DNA of 64,000 bases from Cutaneotrichosporon cavernicola (Eukaryota; Basidiomycota; Tremellomycetes; Trichosporonales; Trichosporonaceae). The DNA lies in the NCBI RefSeq assembly GCF_030864355.1, contig NC_083395.1:682001-746000 (forward strand). The letters run 5' to 3'. Numbering within the stretch: the first letter of the stretch is position 1; each line of letters opens with the position of its first letter. The position numbers and the translations under genes are program-made. Under the pieces are notes generated by a model. That model ran no database searches, had not been told where the DNA came from, and saw nothing but the letters and a program-made list of their open reading frames with translations. Below, in pieces: positions 45,432 to 58,384 of this stretch.

Positions 45432-47579
45432 ATGACTGTACAACTCATTGCTTCGTCGGCCTCGCGCTTCGCTCACTCTCGCCCTGGTCTTGTTCGCCTG
45501 GCTACCCAGCTTCGACCTCGGTCCCGCTTTCCTCAATCCCCTACACCTCGTCCTCGCCTTGCCTACTTTGCGTCTCCTTTCCGCACCATGAGCACGGTCG
45601 CCTTTGACCCGCGCAATGCGCCTGCCGACAACAAGCCAGTGATTGGAATTATCGGCATGGGAGATGTGAGCAGGAGCTGGGGGAGAGTCTCTGCGGCTGG
45701 GCTTTCTCGCGGCGGCTTCCTACGTTGCCAAATATTCTGGTTCGGCGCGCAGCTAACCCCAGATGGGCCGCATGTACGCACGCAGACTTAACGACGACGG
45801 GTTCACCGTGATCGTGTGCGACCGGCCCGAGGCTTACGACCGCCTCGCAAGCGAGTACCAGGGTAGCGGGATCACGGCTGTTCCAGACGGGCACGCCGTA
45901 TCGCGTGCCGCTGACTTCATCATCTACAGTGTCGAGGCTGCGTACATTGGTGACGTTGTGGCCGAGTACGGACCGAGTACCAAGATTGGTGCAACGGTAG
46001 CAGGACAGACGAGTGTCAAGGCTCCTGAAAAAGCCGCTTTTGACAAGTACCTCCCCGCTGACGTTGACATTGTGTCGGTGCACTCGCTTCATGGGCCAGG
46101 AGTCACAACCGAGGGACAGCCGCTGGTGCGTCTTGCCTCTACCTCCAAGGATTTACCGCCGGCGCTCACGCTAGATCATTATCCACCACCGCGGCCCAAT
46201 GGAGAAAGTGAAAATGGTCGAGGACGTCTTCCGTTCCTTCAAGAGTCGCTATGTCTACCTCACGTACGAGGAGCACGACGAGGTGACGGCCAACACTCAG
46301 GCCGTGACGCACGCCGCGTTCCTGAGGTGCGTTTGGGGTGTTCGCGCTGACAGCCAGCATGGGAATGGCATGGAGATCCGAGGGCGCGTACCCGTGGGAG
46401 AAGGCGCGGTGGGTGAGCGGTATCGAGGTGATCAAGGTCAACATCACGCTGCGGATCTATGCGGCCAAGTGGCACGTGTACGCTGGCCTGGCGATCCTGA
46501 ATCCAGCCGCACAGCGGCAGATAGAGCAGTACGCGCGCAGCGCAAGTGAGCTCTTCAAGCTCATGCTTGGCGGCCACCGCGAGGAGCTTGAGAAACGCGT
46601 TTGGGCGGCCCGCGAGGCTGTTTTCGGCTGGTCGCGCGAGACGGACGCCGAGCTGGACGAGGCAGGCGGCCGCCAACCCATCCTCCTCTCCGAAGACGTG
46701 CTCGACCAGTTCTCACTCGGCGTCCAAGACAAGAACGCCGTTGAGGAGCCTAATTCGCACCTCTCGCTGCTCGCCATGGTAGACTGCTGGGCCGCCCTCG
46801 GCATTCGGCCGTTTGAGCACCTCGAGGTCGCCGGCACACCCGTGTTCATGCTCTGGATCGGTGAGACATCAGGAGATTTAGCCTGACCCCAGGCGTTGCC
46901 GAGCACCTGTTCCGCAGCCGCGACCGGCTCAACAAGGCCATCGACGCTGGTATCACAGACCGCGTGTTCCGGTCCGACGACCTCGAGTTCACCGTCGCCG
47001 CGCGAGGGTGGAACGAGTGTGTCAACTTTGGCAACTTTGACCTGTACGAGAGGCGCTTCAAGGAGGCAGCGGGTGAGTTGGCCTCTAGGAGTTGGGAGAA
47101 GCCCTGGAGTGTTTTGTGGTGGCGGACGAATTGCGGGATCAACCCGACAGGATCGGTTCGACGAGCGGCTGAGATGCGGCGTCGGCGGCCTCTGAGATTC
47201 GGCGTCGGCGTCTGGAACTCCAAGTGAGCGGCCTCGTACGAGACGCGCATGTCGCATGGTGATACCCGCCCAAAATCGCCGGCATCCTTGGTACCCTCCT
47301 CGTGTTTCAGTGTTTCGACGCGAGGGGTAGGGCACAACGATCTGATCATGTGACGGCATACGAGGCACATTTGTGCGCTGGCACCATTGTAGAGCACGGA
47401 GCACGTCGCACGCCGACATGCAACTTGCCAATCCCCTCCCCCCTCCATGGCTGTGCCTCCTTTTGCATCCGGAGTGCCTGCTGACAACAGACTTCTTTGC
47501 ACCACGTTTCGAGGAGGCGGGCAAGGTCGGTGCACGAATGATCAAGGTCATCCAGGACTCGCAGCGGGCGCACAAATGA
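45432..47579 (+). CDS. TYR1: Prephenate dehydrogenase TYR1
   Basis: 506 residues from six exons with introns of 97, 49, 31, 32 and 418 nt, in frame. The NAD(P)-binding fold starts VIGIIGMGDMGRMYARRL (G-x-G-x-x-G split by intron 1). IVSVHSLHGPGVTTEGQPL and IIIHHRGPMEKVKMVEDVF follow, then the helical dimer domain (TYEEHDEVTANTQAVTHAAF, SMGMAWRSEGAYPWEKARW). It converts prephenate to 4-hydroxyphenylpyruvate in tyrosine synthesis; the length and helical C-terminus fit the fungal Tyr1 type. The ATG at 45432 adds about 50 Ser/Arg-rich residues before a second in-frame ATG at MSTVAFDP, so two start forms are possible. The last intron is exceptionally long for this locus. Confidence 0.93.
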
Positions 47580-48726
47580 TCAGAGATGACGTGGCACGTA
47601 TGCATCACATGGCTCTGTTCTGTGGTATTGGTATCACGACAACATGTCGGGCGAGTGGGGGTTGACCGAGTGGCAATGTGTGAGCACGCGCCTAGTGACA
47701 AGGTGCATGTCACTTATTCGGATGACAGAGTACGTCTCCGTGACAGCCGGGACCTGCTGTCGTTATCTCGGCACCCGAAGACGTGGTACACAGCAACGGT
47801 ATGACCCTCGACCCTCGACCTGAAAGTTGGCACGCGTGCGGCATTTCAGCTCACGGGTAGTGGTGGCCATCGCCAACGTCGCTTGTACCAACTCGTCTCG
47901 CAGCAAACCCGGTCCTTTTGTCCTTTCCCGGCACACTGGAGTCTCTCGGAAACAACTCTGCCGAGACGCGTCCATCACCTCAATGTGCCGCGTGCTTGAT
48001 TCTCACGGTGCCGTCGGCCAATGAAGAGCTTGTGTGGGGCACGAGACAATTCCAGGCCCCAAGCAGGACGCCAGCCGGCCTAGTAAGGAGGGATGGATGC
48101 CGCGGCGCAATGTTCGCCGTTGCGGTGTTCCGTCGGACCCGGCTCTCACTGTACACGGAAACCATGTTGTGCTTCTGTGTTCCCATTTACCAACCGCACC
48201 ACATTCATTGACACTCACTCACTTGGTACTAGTTGTCCTTCCAGAGTAGTAGACAGTCGTCCATGGAATCAGCGGAGACCGACCAATCCACAATGGCTAT
48301 CCCCTAACGCTGTCGTCTGGCGACCTCACCGCGAACATTGTGGACCTAACCGAGATTATCCGCTGGATCAACTTCAGGCTCCACTGCTGACAGGACATAG
48401 TGGACGCTAGCCTCCGAGAATTCCCGTCGACCGCATCCGAGATTATACACATCGGACCAGGAAGCATCCGAACGTATGCTTGCAATCCTCAAACTGTCGT
48501 GACAGGAGATCGGAGCCGCGTACGCCAATTCAACTCACCCATATCGGACTGGAGGATACGTGTGCCGCCTAACCCTTTGCGTTCGTTCGTGGCTAATTGC
48601 GCGTGGTGGCCTCTCCAGAACAACCCATGTCTCCATGGTGTGCCAAACTGTCATCAGTGACATTCGGTCCACAAACCAGACCTTCTGGATGACTGCGTCA
48701 CCTTGCCCTCGCCATATGCTCCGTTC

Positions 48727-48744
48727 CGTGCATTTCAATGCACG
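48727..48744. repeat. Inverted repeat CGTGCATT-TC-AATGCACG
   Basis: Eight-base arms with a 2-nt centre, in non-coding DNA. Confidence 0.9.
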
Positions 48745-49112
48745 TCATGTGATATCACCCTGGCGCCAGCTCCCTTCCCCCTTATGGCCCTTCCTTGCAT
48801 GAGGTACTGTGCCCAGCCTATATGTGTTAATTGGAATGCCGTCGTTGATTCCAGAAGATTCACTTTACCTCACATCCTTTCGGCCTACCTCGTCGGTCCG
48901 TGATCGGGTGCCCTGTTAGCGAGAGATATTCCCGGGGGATAGGCGATGGCGGTGACTGACCAAGGGGACCCTGCCGTTATCACGATCTCACCGCGGAATG
49001 TAGTCAGCCCCCCGTCCCCCGATCCTCAACAGGGTCAAAGTCAAGGTGAGTACAATACAGATTTGCGACAGGGCAGTTGCAGTGACGCGATCAAAGGTGT
49101 TTAGTTGGAATG

Positions 49113-49180
49113 GATGAGAGAGAGTGTGAAAGTGAGAATGTGAGAGAATGTGAGACTGAGACTGAGAGTGGGTGAGAGAC
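49113..49180. repeat. Imperfect GTGAGA/GACTGA purine-rich repeat
   Basis: A run of GAGAG, GTGAGA and GACTGA units with mismatches, purine-rich on the plus strand. Confidence 0.75.
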
Positions 49181-51215
49181 TAAGGGGGTCACATGGTGGC
49201 TGGAACAGGGGTCGAGGTGGCACAAAAAGGCAAGAAGCAAGAAGAAATTGGGGCATGCAGTGCCACTGTGGTATTGGGGGTTATGCGATGTGTCTGCATT
49301 ATACTTGCGGCGCCACACGAGTCGAGCTGCATGGGAATAAGCAAGGCGACGGCGAAATCCACAAGACAAGAGAGCGAGGAAACCTAAAACTGGGGGCCAA
49401 GCAAGGCCTCCAAGGGTTAGTTTCTTGTAATGGTATCTTCAACCTCACACCTCACGGCATCAACGGCAGACAGATCCTTTACCGCATGTCACCATTGTAA
49501 CACCGAGAGACTATTACTCAGGAGATGTATCGTAGTGATGAACAATATGTCCGGAGATTGGATGGTGCGAGTTGGGTGTTTGGGTCCCCATCCCGAGGTC
49601 CTTGAACAGTTGGCAGCCTGTGCTAGCGAGGCGAGGCGGTTCGCACGTCGAGAAAAACCTCAAACTCTCGGTAAGCGTTCCCAGGCCGACATTGTCGAAA
49701 CGAGCGAGCCACCCAAGCAGAGACGAGTCACTTTCTGGTTGACGCGAGAGACTCAGCAGGCAGCGGGTCCACCATTCACGGTGACGACAGCCTCGTTTTG
49801 TCAACTCCGCCAAGACATTGCGACCAACAAGCCACCATAGATCTGGGAGCCATTGTGCCACAGATCCGAATAGTAGCTTTGTCGGCAATTTCGTTCGCCA
49901 CAGTGCGCCACACGCCGAGTCGGTGGGGGACCAAGTCCTCATGGTTCCTGTTCAATCATGCTCCAACTCGATTTCAACAGACAAAGTTCAAGGTTCGACG
50001 TTCCTCGCTCATGGCTGCCCTGTTAACCGTTTGCCCTGTCCCAGCAAAGGGCCCAATCTGGCCCGTCCCTGTCCTTTTTTCATTTCCTCATTTTTTGGCG
50101 CTAAGGAGAATGTAACGCAGTCCTGTTTTTGAATGCAAAGTTTGACGCAGTTTGAATCGCATTTATTATCCCTATCATCTTATTATCCCTATGATTAACT
50201 ATTACGGTACTGTATTCCTCACAGTCGCCAAAGCCACAGATCCTAAGAGCAGTTCAATTTGGCTCAGAATAGATGACCTTGCAGGCGGCAAACCTCCCTT
50301 TGCCCTCTATGCCCCTCTCTCCCAATTGATGTTACGCGCCCTCTGGCTTTGTTCCTAGGTAGACACCGGGACAGACACCTGAAGCATATGGGCAGCGTGG
50401 GCAGGATATTAGCTCACATGCCCACCCAAGAGTCACCTAGCAAAGTCACATTTCAGGTTTAGACAACTGCGCAACCAGCAACCAGCAACACAACAAGCTG
50501 CAAGGTTTTGCCTTTCTTACGTGGAAAGCGTGGAAGCACCCAGACCTTCGGCAAGAAGGTCAATACTGTATTCCTGTTCCAGTTGGTGTCATGACGACCG
50601 GCGGTGCAGTGCCTATCCCACCATCATCCTGCACACTGCACATGCCTCACATGCAACGCAAAGCCAACCATGTAACGAGACATAGAGCATGAACGAACGT
50701 AAATCTCATAACAACCACTCGTAAGAAAGCGTTACTGATACTGCGGGAATGAGGAAGCCTTTCGTGATACGGTAGCGACACCAGAAGCGGCGGTAGACTG
50801 TAGGCATACCACACCCCAAGTTGAATGTAGATTGGTCAGCGGATGACGAGTGAAGGCAGGAGGGGAGGGCAGAGAGGTGGTAGGCGAGGAAAATGCTCGC
50901 AGAGCGCGTGCGCGAGCGCGAGTGGCGTGTCATGTCGTTTCTAGAGCGTGGTTAGGGGAGCAGCTCCCAAAGTCGAAAATCGAAGCGGCCGCAGCCGGGA
51001 TTTCAGCGTCCATGTATGTGGATGTTGGGGCTAGATGTATGCGATGGTGAATGCCAGTTGGAGAACAGTCATGAGACGAGCGCGTTGTGCATTGTTCGAG
51101 TATCGTCCGTCGTCTGGAGATGCCCAAAAAGGGGGAGCAAGACCAATGTTCGTCGTGTATGGGTAATGTCTTTGCGAGAGGTTCGCGTGTATGATCACGG
51201 GGAGAATTATTGCGC

Positions 51216-52916
51216 TCACGCGAGGCCAGCCTGCCAACCGTCACCTTGGGTGACAGTGTAAGGCTGTGACATCTGTGGCGGATGGCTGTCCCAGGCTGGT
51301 GGGGCATTCGAAGGAACGGGTGCCCACCCGTCAGACGGAGGGGGGACCATGTGTGCACCCGAGGACCCGGGTGCGCTGTCGATAGAGCCAGCCGACGAGG
51401 GGGGGTCGCCGCCCGCGTGAAGCATGTCGGACCGCGAGGAAGGCAGGAGCCGCATTGCAGTGGGAGGCTGGTGCCATCCAGCATATTGGCTCGACGGGTA
51501 GCCAGGTGACATCATTGGCGATGGCATGGGAGCCTGCGAGGGGGGAGGCGCTGGTGTAGCAGAGTAGTAAGGGAACGCTCCGGGTGCCGTTGAGGGAGGC
51601 TGATAGTTGTACTCGCTAGGTTGGTAGTAGCTCGGGTCTGTAATGGGAGGCGGCTGCGACAGGCGCCTCACATGCCCGCTCTCCACTGGGCCGACCGTTC
51701 GAGGATTGCCACTGTAGGGTTCGTAGCGACGCGACGATTGAGCCGTGTTAGGCCGCATGGGTCCTGAAGGCCGCGGCGCCGGAGCCATAGTGTGCATTGG
51801 TTGCGGGTCGTAATAGCCGGCTCCAGGAGGAACCGAATAGCCCGGGGATGGCACAGTTGGCAAGAACCCGGTACTGACCGTTGGGACGGTGACGGCACGA
51901 AGCCGCTGGCCGTGGTGACCGTCAAATGCGGCGGATTGACCGTACGGGTCGCCGTACATGTCTGCGTATGCTGTCGGCATGCGTGCAGGCGAGACAGGCC
52001 GGTCGTCCTGCTCCCCGTGGTATCGGGCAACACCATCTTGGCCCATCTCGATAGTGGGTGGGTAGCGGAAGTTGGCGACGTTAAGGTACTCTGGACTAAT
52101 GTCCAGCGCCGTGAACTCGGGAATGGTGGAAGGCCTACGCAGCCGGCCTGCGACCGCGTCCTCTAGGGTGTAGTACGACACCACGTGCTGGTGGAACCCA
52201 TTGATGGTGAGCGTCATGGTCTGGTGTAAGCGCAGCGGGCGAGATCAGAATACCAACCTTCTTGACCAAACCGCCGGGCTGGAAGAGATAGCTGTTGGTC
52301 AAACTGCCAACGAGCTTGCGCTCAAGATGGCGGTCGATCACAATACCATTCTCCAGGCGGCATCCTCCCGCTTCGGCAGCAGTGCGAGGTCGCATCTGGC
52401 CATGTGCTAAGGTTGGAGGACGGCGACCAGAGCTGGCCTCCATCGCCATGCGGGACGATTCTGCACAATAGCCATCTGCCGAGGAGGCGTGGCCAGGCGT
52501 CGAGTGTGCTGTCGCTGGCCTGGACCCATGCGAGCTTCCAGGCCGACTCCCACTTTCCTTCTTGACGTCGTCGCCGTCCTTGCCATCCTTGCCCTCTGCA
52601 GGTTTGATCGTTTCACGGTAGACCTGAGGTCTCAGATTGTGACTCATGTTTCATCTTTACTCACAAGGAAGTTTGCGAGGATTCGGCTAGGACTCCACGA
52701 GTGTCCGTCTGTCCATCGTTTGATGCCACTCTCCTGCTCGTCGTAAACGAACACGGAGCCCGACTGGACCATGCTTCGTTCCGAGTCGTTGAGGCGCCTT
52801 GTCACGCGGGGGATCATGCCACGACGTGCTGCCTCAAAGACGAGCAGAGCATCATAAGTCGTGGCTATGAAGCCGTGAAAAGGAGGCGCAATGTCCTCCG
52901 CTTTGTCGTCCGCCAT
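51216..52916 (-). CDS. WOPR-family transcription regulator (Gti1/Pac2/Wor1/Ryp1 type)
   Basis: 540 residues from three exons with introns 52624-52664 (41 nt) and 52221-52257 (37 nt, donor GTTGGT), in frame. The first WOPR half is near the N-terminus: FHGFIATTYDALLVFEAARR, RRLNDSERSMVQSGSVFVYD and RWTDGHSWSPSRILANFLVY. An inserted Ser/His/Pro-rich segment of about 90 residues follows, then the second half (VIDRHLERKLVGSLTNSYLF, LVKKTMTLTINGFHQHVVSY). The last 290 residues are Pro/Ser/Tyr/Gln-rich and low complexity. WOPR proteins are DNA-binding master switches of morphology, conidiation or virulence in fungi. The start at 52916 begins MADDKAEDIAPPF just before the domain. The 3' neighbour is distant, and 8 kb of gene-free DNA lies upstream. 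Confidence 0.93.
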
Positions 52917-54385
52917 GGCGCGATTGACAAGAATGGAAGACGATGGCGAGGACGAAGGGGGTGGGGTAGGGAGGAAGGATGGGGGAAGGAAGGTCGAGTG
53001 CGTTGACGGCAACACTTCGGCTAGCTGGTGAGGCTGCAGGTTGGGCAGCGGGTGTGCGGTCGAGTGTGAAATCGAGACAATGGGCTGGTCGACTAACTTG
53101 AAGGTCATGCGAGCCGTGAAGTGTGCGCGATCATTGACGCGTTCAGTATCGAAAAGAGATGGTGCCAGGATGATGTGTACACGCAAGATGTTTCGAGGTC
53201 GTGACCGCAAAGGGCAATGGTGGAGGAATCAAGTTGTGGTCGCGTTGGTTTGGAATGATTGATGATTGATGGATGATCGTGCGGAGAACGGCGGTAGACT
53301 ATGTCAGTCCCTGATGATCATCTACAGAGACGAGAGAGAATGTGATGATGATGAGTCCGGCGCCCCAACACACAGTCAACACGATGAGACAAGTGGCAAG
53401 TCAAGGGCGAGGGAAGGTGTGACGGAGGAGTTCAAAGGATCGAGGATCCGATGTTCCAATGGTCGTCCCGGCGCCTTGAACAAGTCAACAGGCTACGACG
53501 TGCAAACACCGAGGTGGTAAGCCCGAGGAAGGGGTAACGAGTGGAGAGGAAAGTGGTAGCAAAAGCTGTTGCAGGGTTCGTGAGGTACAGTGCTTGTTGG
53601 TGCCAAGGTGATGAGCCAGGCGTTGCGGGAGTGGGTACAGCAAGGGATGTGGTGACCTGAAGATGGGGGATGTGACTGCCAGGTGGCACGGTGGGTTGTG
53701 GGTTGTGGGTGGTGTGGGGGCGCGGGTTTGGGCGTGTGAGCACCGATGCGCTTCGACGAGGGATCGAGAGTAGTGCAAGGAGAATGAAGAGATGGGTAAG
53801 ACTAGGAAGTAAGAGTAAGAGTAGGAGACAAGGAGTAGAAGGGAATGGGATTGTGTGCTTGGGCGTGGGTGTGGACTAGGACTAGGGCTTTGTATTTGGC
53901 GTGTGTGCGTGCGTGGGCGTGGATGTGGCGTCTGAAATTAAAAGAGGAGGATGATGAATGAGGAGAAGAAAGGGGTAACAAGGGGTAAAGTCTGTAAAAG
54001 ATGCCCAGGTTATGGGTGATGGGTTTCACGGGTTGACGGGTTCGGCGACAGTGTGGGTTGACAAGAAGAGCTAAACTCGAATGATAGTGAATAATCGACA
54101 GCTGGTCAGACCCCGCACGTCGTACGCCGCCGACCAGCTATGACCAGCCTACCATTCCTGTTCACCCACTCACCCAACGACACCAGGCCGCCCGGTCCCC
54201 CCTTGAGCATGCACCTAAACCTAGCAAAGCAAAAGAAGAGAGAGGATCCGAGAGGAACCAAAGAAGGGGGAGCGGACAAGAGCAGAGCCATTGAGAATCG
54301 GAGACCTAGAGCAAGGAAGCTAACCAGAGGACAAACGCGAGACGCAGGGTGGTTGCTCTGTCATCAAGGATCGAGGGCAAGCCAA

Positions 54386-54535
54386 GGGGGGGGGGGAATG
54401 GGGCCACAGGGAACAAACGGCAACCAAACAGGCCAAAGGGAACATCCGATCCAAAAAAAATAGGCACACACCACACACACCACAAACACTACACACAACT
54501 CCAGCCCCCTTCCTTCTCTTGCCCCCCCCCCCCCC
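54386..54535. repeat. G11 and C14 homopolymer runs
   Basis: G11 at 54386-54396 and C14 at 54522-54535, about 125 nt apart. They are complementary, so the transcribed region could form a G:C hairpin, or the runs may simply be slippage-prone. Confidence 0.85.
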
Positions 54536-56063
54536 GATCCGACATCCGACATCCGGCATCCCACATCGAGGCCATGAACGCCAGAGCCAAAGCCAGAGCC
54601 AAAGCAAGTCACCAGGCCATCAAGCTCCACATATACCACATCGCCCTCCAATGCTCCCAAAACAGTCTGAAAAGACGTGTGGCTAGTCACTGTAAGGAGC
54701 ACTGGGGCTTAAGTGGTCAAGAGTGAAGAGTGGAGGTGGTAATGATGATGGTCATAGGCAAGCTGACTGCCGGTCTGCCGGTTGATGCCTGCCGGCTGGT
54801 CAAGCGGGGGAAGAGGAGATTGTGATGAAGTGAGGCCAAGTTGGGTAGGGTTGGATGATTGTGAGGGGTGTGCCTGAAAGATGGATAGTCCAACTTTGTA
54901 TTGCTTCCCTGCCTAATTGTCTTTTGCTGCCTTTGGACTGCGGTACTGCGGGCAAGGCAACCTCATAAAGGTGCCGAGCCTGCCTGCGGAGCTGGGGATC
55001 TACAGGGGGTGTTTGCCCTCTACCTTCGGCCATGATCGGCCAGTCAAGTGCCGTGCCCAGACAGTCTAGGCACTTCAGGCAAATATGACCTGGCCGACCT
55101 GGGGGTAACCGACTGGTTTTCCTGAGCTCTCAATGAGCCCATGAGCAGATAGCAGAAAACTTGGACCCTGAACCACGAGTTAGACACCTGTCCCTTTTGA
55201 AGGGCAAAGTGCCTAAGTGGCTTGGTTCCTTAATCCGGTGATAACCCTGGAATCCCTGGATTACCCTTGATCCACCCCGGCGGCCCCTATGTCCTCTGCC
55301 CATCTGGCAAGCTGTCACCTTGACCAATTGACCATTTGTCCCTGGGGCCTACTGGCTACTGGGCCTGTTAAGCCCATATGCGAGCAATGTCCCCAGGTCT
55401 TGCAAGTCTAGTCGCACATCTTCTCCAAACCGTACCATAGGCCGGTTCCATTTGACCTCCTCTCGGACGAGTCGACGCGCTTCAACCTGGGACTCTGGTG
55501 GGGGAATTGGGAAAAGAAGGAACAGGACGAGGAGCAAAAAGGGCAAAGTTCTCAAAGTTTGCAATGTCCATTCCTCCTCTAGCCCTTGATGGTTCGTCAT
55601 CGTGGCACCAGGTGCAAAATACCACTACCCCACACCAACAAGATGGCCACAAACACCAATTGACCAAGTTGCAACTCGAAAAGAGCGTCCACCCATCCGC
55701 TAGGGTTCCGCTCTGATGCGTTTTGGTTTTTGGTCATGATACAGAGTGGGACCCGCCTCTTTGGTTCAGAGCCAAATGGAGAGCCCACCGTGCCTGCACT
55801 CCTCTTAAACTGTTCCAACACCCGAGCCCCTCTCATCTCAGGCACCCACGCGCATCGCCAAATCCCTTCATCACCCCTTTGCCCTTACTCGCCATCGCCA
55901 TCACGGACCCCCAATCATTCTGTGCCTCGGTGACCATCTTCGCGATCAGGCTAAAGCATCCGCAAAGCCAGCCCAATCAGAGAGGATGAGAGAAACACAA
56001 CAATATACCTCTTTTTCCGACCATCCCACACCACACACTCCAACACCGGATCCGCCTAATGGT

Positions 56064-56087
56064 ACCATCCAGTCATGGCTGGATGGT
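56064..56087. repeat. Hairpin ACCATCCAG-(6 nt)-CTGGATGGT
   Basis: A perfect 9-bp stem with a 6-nt loop (TCATGG) in non-coding DNA. Confidence 0.9.
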
Positions 56088-58321
56088 GGCAGGCGGGTAG
56101 TCGGCTAGGCGGAGCAACCCCGTTCAGACGCCACCCAGTAACAAGGATACCGGAACCAAAGCCCATCCGCGCACCACAGGTACCAAACCCACACAGTCCA
56201 GTCCACACTCTACACTGTTGCGCCTCCTTCAAAGCTCAAACAGCGTTCGAGACTTAGGGAAACACCGCCCAGCAGCGTACCGCGTTATACACGCAGAGCA
56301 CCAAACCCAGAGCGATCGCCGCCCCCGAGACCAGGAGAAATACCGCAACCACTCCAGTTTCGGTGTATGAACTACTCACCTTGGTGACAACCGGGTCCAA
56401 GCGATCCGATGTTTGCAGGCAGTAGGGTTGCCGAATACCGGGAGTAGGCAAGTAGAGTTGCGCCCAGATGCAGAGGTGGTCGAGTGCGGAATAAGTGGTG
56501 CACAGGCGTTTGTTGGAATGGTAGGATTCGATGACGATATCAAAGGATCAGAGGTTGTGGTTGGGTGGGAGATGAGAATGGCCTAGGCCTGGCGCGGCAG
56601 GGAGAAAAAGTCGGGTAGAGTGTCAAGGTGACGCGGTTGTGACGAGCCGATATAAGGGTGACCGCAACGTAAGGGTGTGCGCGTTCGTTCCAGATTGGGA
56701 GAGAGCGGGAGCTTGGGAGATGATACGAGTGCGCCTATAGTGATGGTTGGGTTGGGTTGGGTACGTAAACACGCACGATTGATTGTTGTTGATGCCTTGT
56801 GGCGTAGGCTGGCCCAACTTTGTAATCGATCGAGCGATTGATGACGATGTAATCAATAGCTGCCGAGAGTATGAGAGTCGCAAGTGGGATGATGAGAGAT
56901 GTGGAATGTTCAAGTTCCAAAATGGTCGATGATGAATCAAAGTCAATCAGAGATTGAAGAGTGACAAAAGAGGTCAAGCGATGTGTCAACGCCAGTCGCG
57001 AGTCGTACTGTTATTGCACACTGTATTGTACTGTAGATCCAGTCAGCACCATCTCTTCTAGAACTGTAGAATTGTGGCAACAAGCATCAAGCTCTTGGAC
57101 CCTGTTACGACACAGTTACGGGGGTAAGGGGAAAGGGGCAATTGACAATGGGCACAAGGGGGGTTACCGCAACGGCAACGTCCACTCTGAGACAGTCATG
57201 TTCTGTTCAGAGACTAGAGTCGACGCGATGGATTCCCACCTCTGGTCGACCTACAGCGGTAGGTTTGCGGAACCCCGAGTCTGGCTCCCACACTGTAATC
57301 CAATCACTTCATGTTCCAACTCCCATCACCTCCTCGACTGCTTACTCGCTCACTTGAACGCGGTCACAAGGGTACACGCAAGCCTCAGGCACTCGTCACC
57401 TATCAGCCCACAGCACATACTGCGCTTGGCTTGTTCTCCAGTGCACTGGTGCCTGCCTCGTGGCTAGTGGCCCGCCGGCTCTACTCCTCGGTACCGCAGC
57501 TGGCCAGAGGAGTCTTGCCAGGTGCAGTCTACCTCCGGCCAGTCCTTATCTGGCCTGTTGCCAGACTTGAAGCGGTCGACGACTTGCGAGACACGACAGC
57601 AAAACGGGCCTCGATTCGCTGACGTGCCTCACGTGACATGGCCACGGCGAGGTACGGCACCTGCTGTTTTTGTTTTTTTGGCAACTTTGGCCGACTGGCT
57701 AAGACGAAAGAGAATGAATTGGGCAGAAGGCATAAGGCAGCGAGGTTAGACAGGTTGTAGACTGGCATATGCCAACATGTAACGCTGTCCTCTGGGCGCT
57801 GGTCTCCATCGCCTAATCGCCTGAGCCTGGCCCTTGTGGCGCCTGGAGTGTGATGTGATCTGCAATGGGTGGACCGACCCCGCACCGCACCGCCACCTCG
57901 GGCAAGAGGGCGAGGGGAGGATAAGCTTGGGGCTGTTTCTCCCCCCCATGGGCCCATGTGCAAACCCAAGCGTCGCTCAAGACCGGTCCATCCTTCTCGT
58001 GACCAAACTCCAGGAGGCTCGGAACGGATGACAGGCCTCAAGTTGACTAGCGCGGATTACACTCACCAATCACAATCCGGAATTTCGATCACTGCCGTCA
58101 ACCCGAATAAGGCTGTCGCACCCAAATGATGCGCTCGGGACCGCGGCCCTGCCTCTCAGCTGAACCGTAAACCTAGCCCCGAAAAGCTGTGACGGTGTGT
58201 GGATTTGTCGCAAATCGGTGGTTGCGATCGCGGGAACTGGGCCAATGCAGATAGGCTCAGGCGCGAATGTTGGTTGAGACGGGCCGAGCTAAAGTCAGCT
58301 CGAGTCCATTTGTTTGATGCT

Positions 58322-58384
58322 GGTCGCTGGGAAGCTCTCTTGCCTCATGCATTTGGGTCACCCAAATGGCACCCACCAGCGACC
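58322..58384. repeat. Nested inverted repeat
   Basis: The outer arms are GGTCGCTGG (58322-58330) and CCAGCGACC (58376-58384). Centred between them is a second palindrome, CATTTGGGT-C-ACCCAAATG (58350-58368). A related palindrome, GTCACC-T-GGTGAC, lies at 58502-58514. Confidence 0.92.

Larger units (their letters stand above)
47580..51215. other. 3.6 kb without a recognisable gene
   Basis: Between the convergent 3' ends of TYR1 and the WOPR gene. Candidate frames of 136-142 codons near 49.5-49.9 kb overlap on opposite strands and look random. A GTGAGA-type purine-rich tract and a small inverted repeat lie inside. Confidence 0.5.

Noticed and set aside
49430..49942. Overlapping 136- and 142-codon frames on opposite strands
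   Set aside because: Neither shows protein-like conservation motifs or a convincing start context.
54386..54535. G11/C14 pair as a designed regulatory hairpin
   Set aside because: Homopolymers of this size are slippage-prone and prone to sequencing error; nothing else supports a structure.
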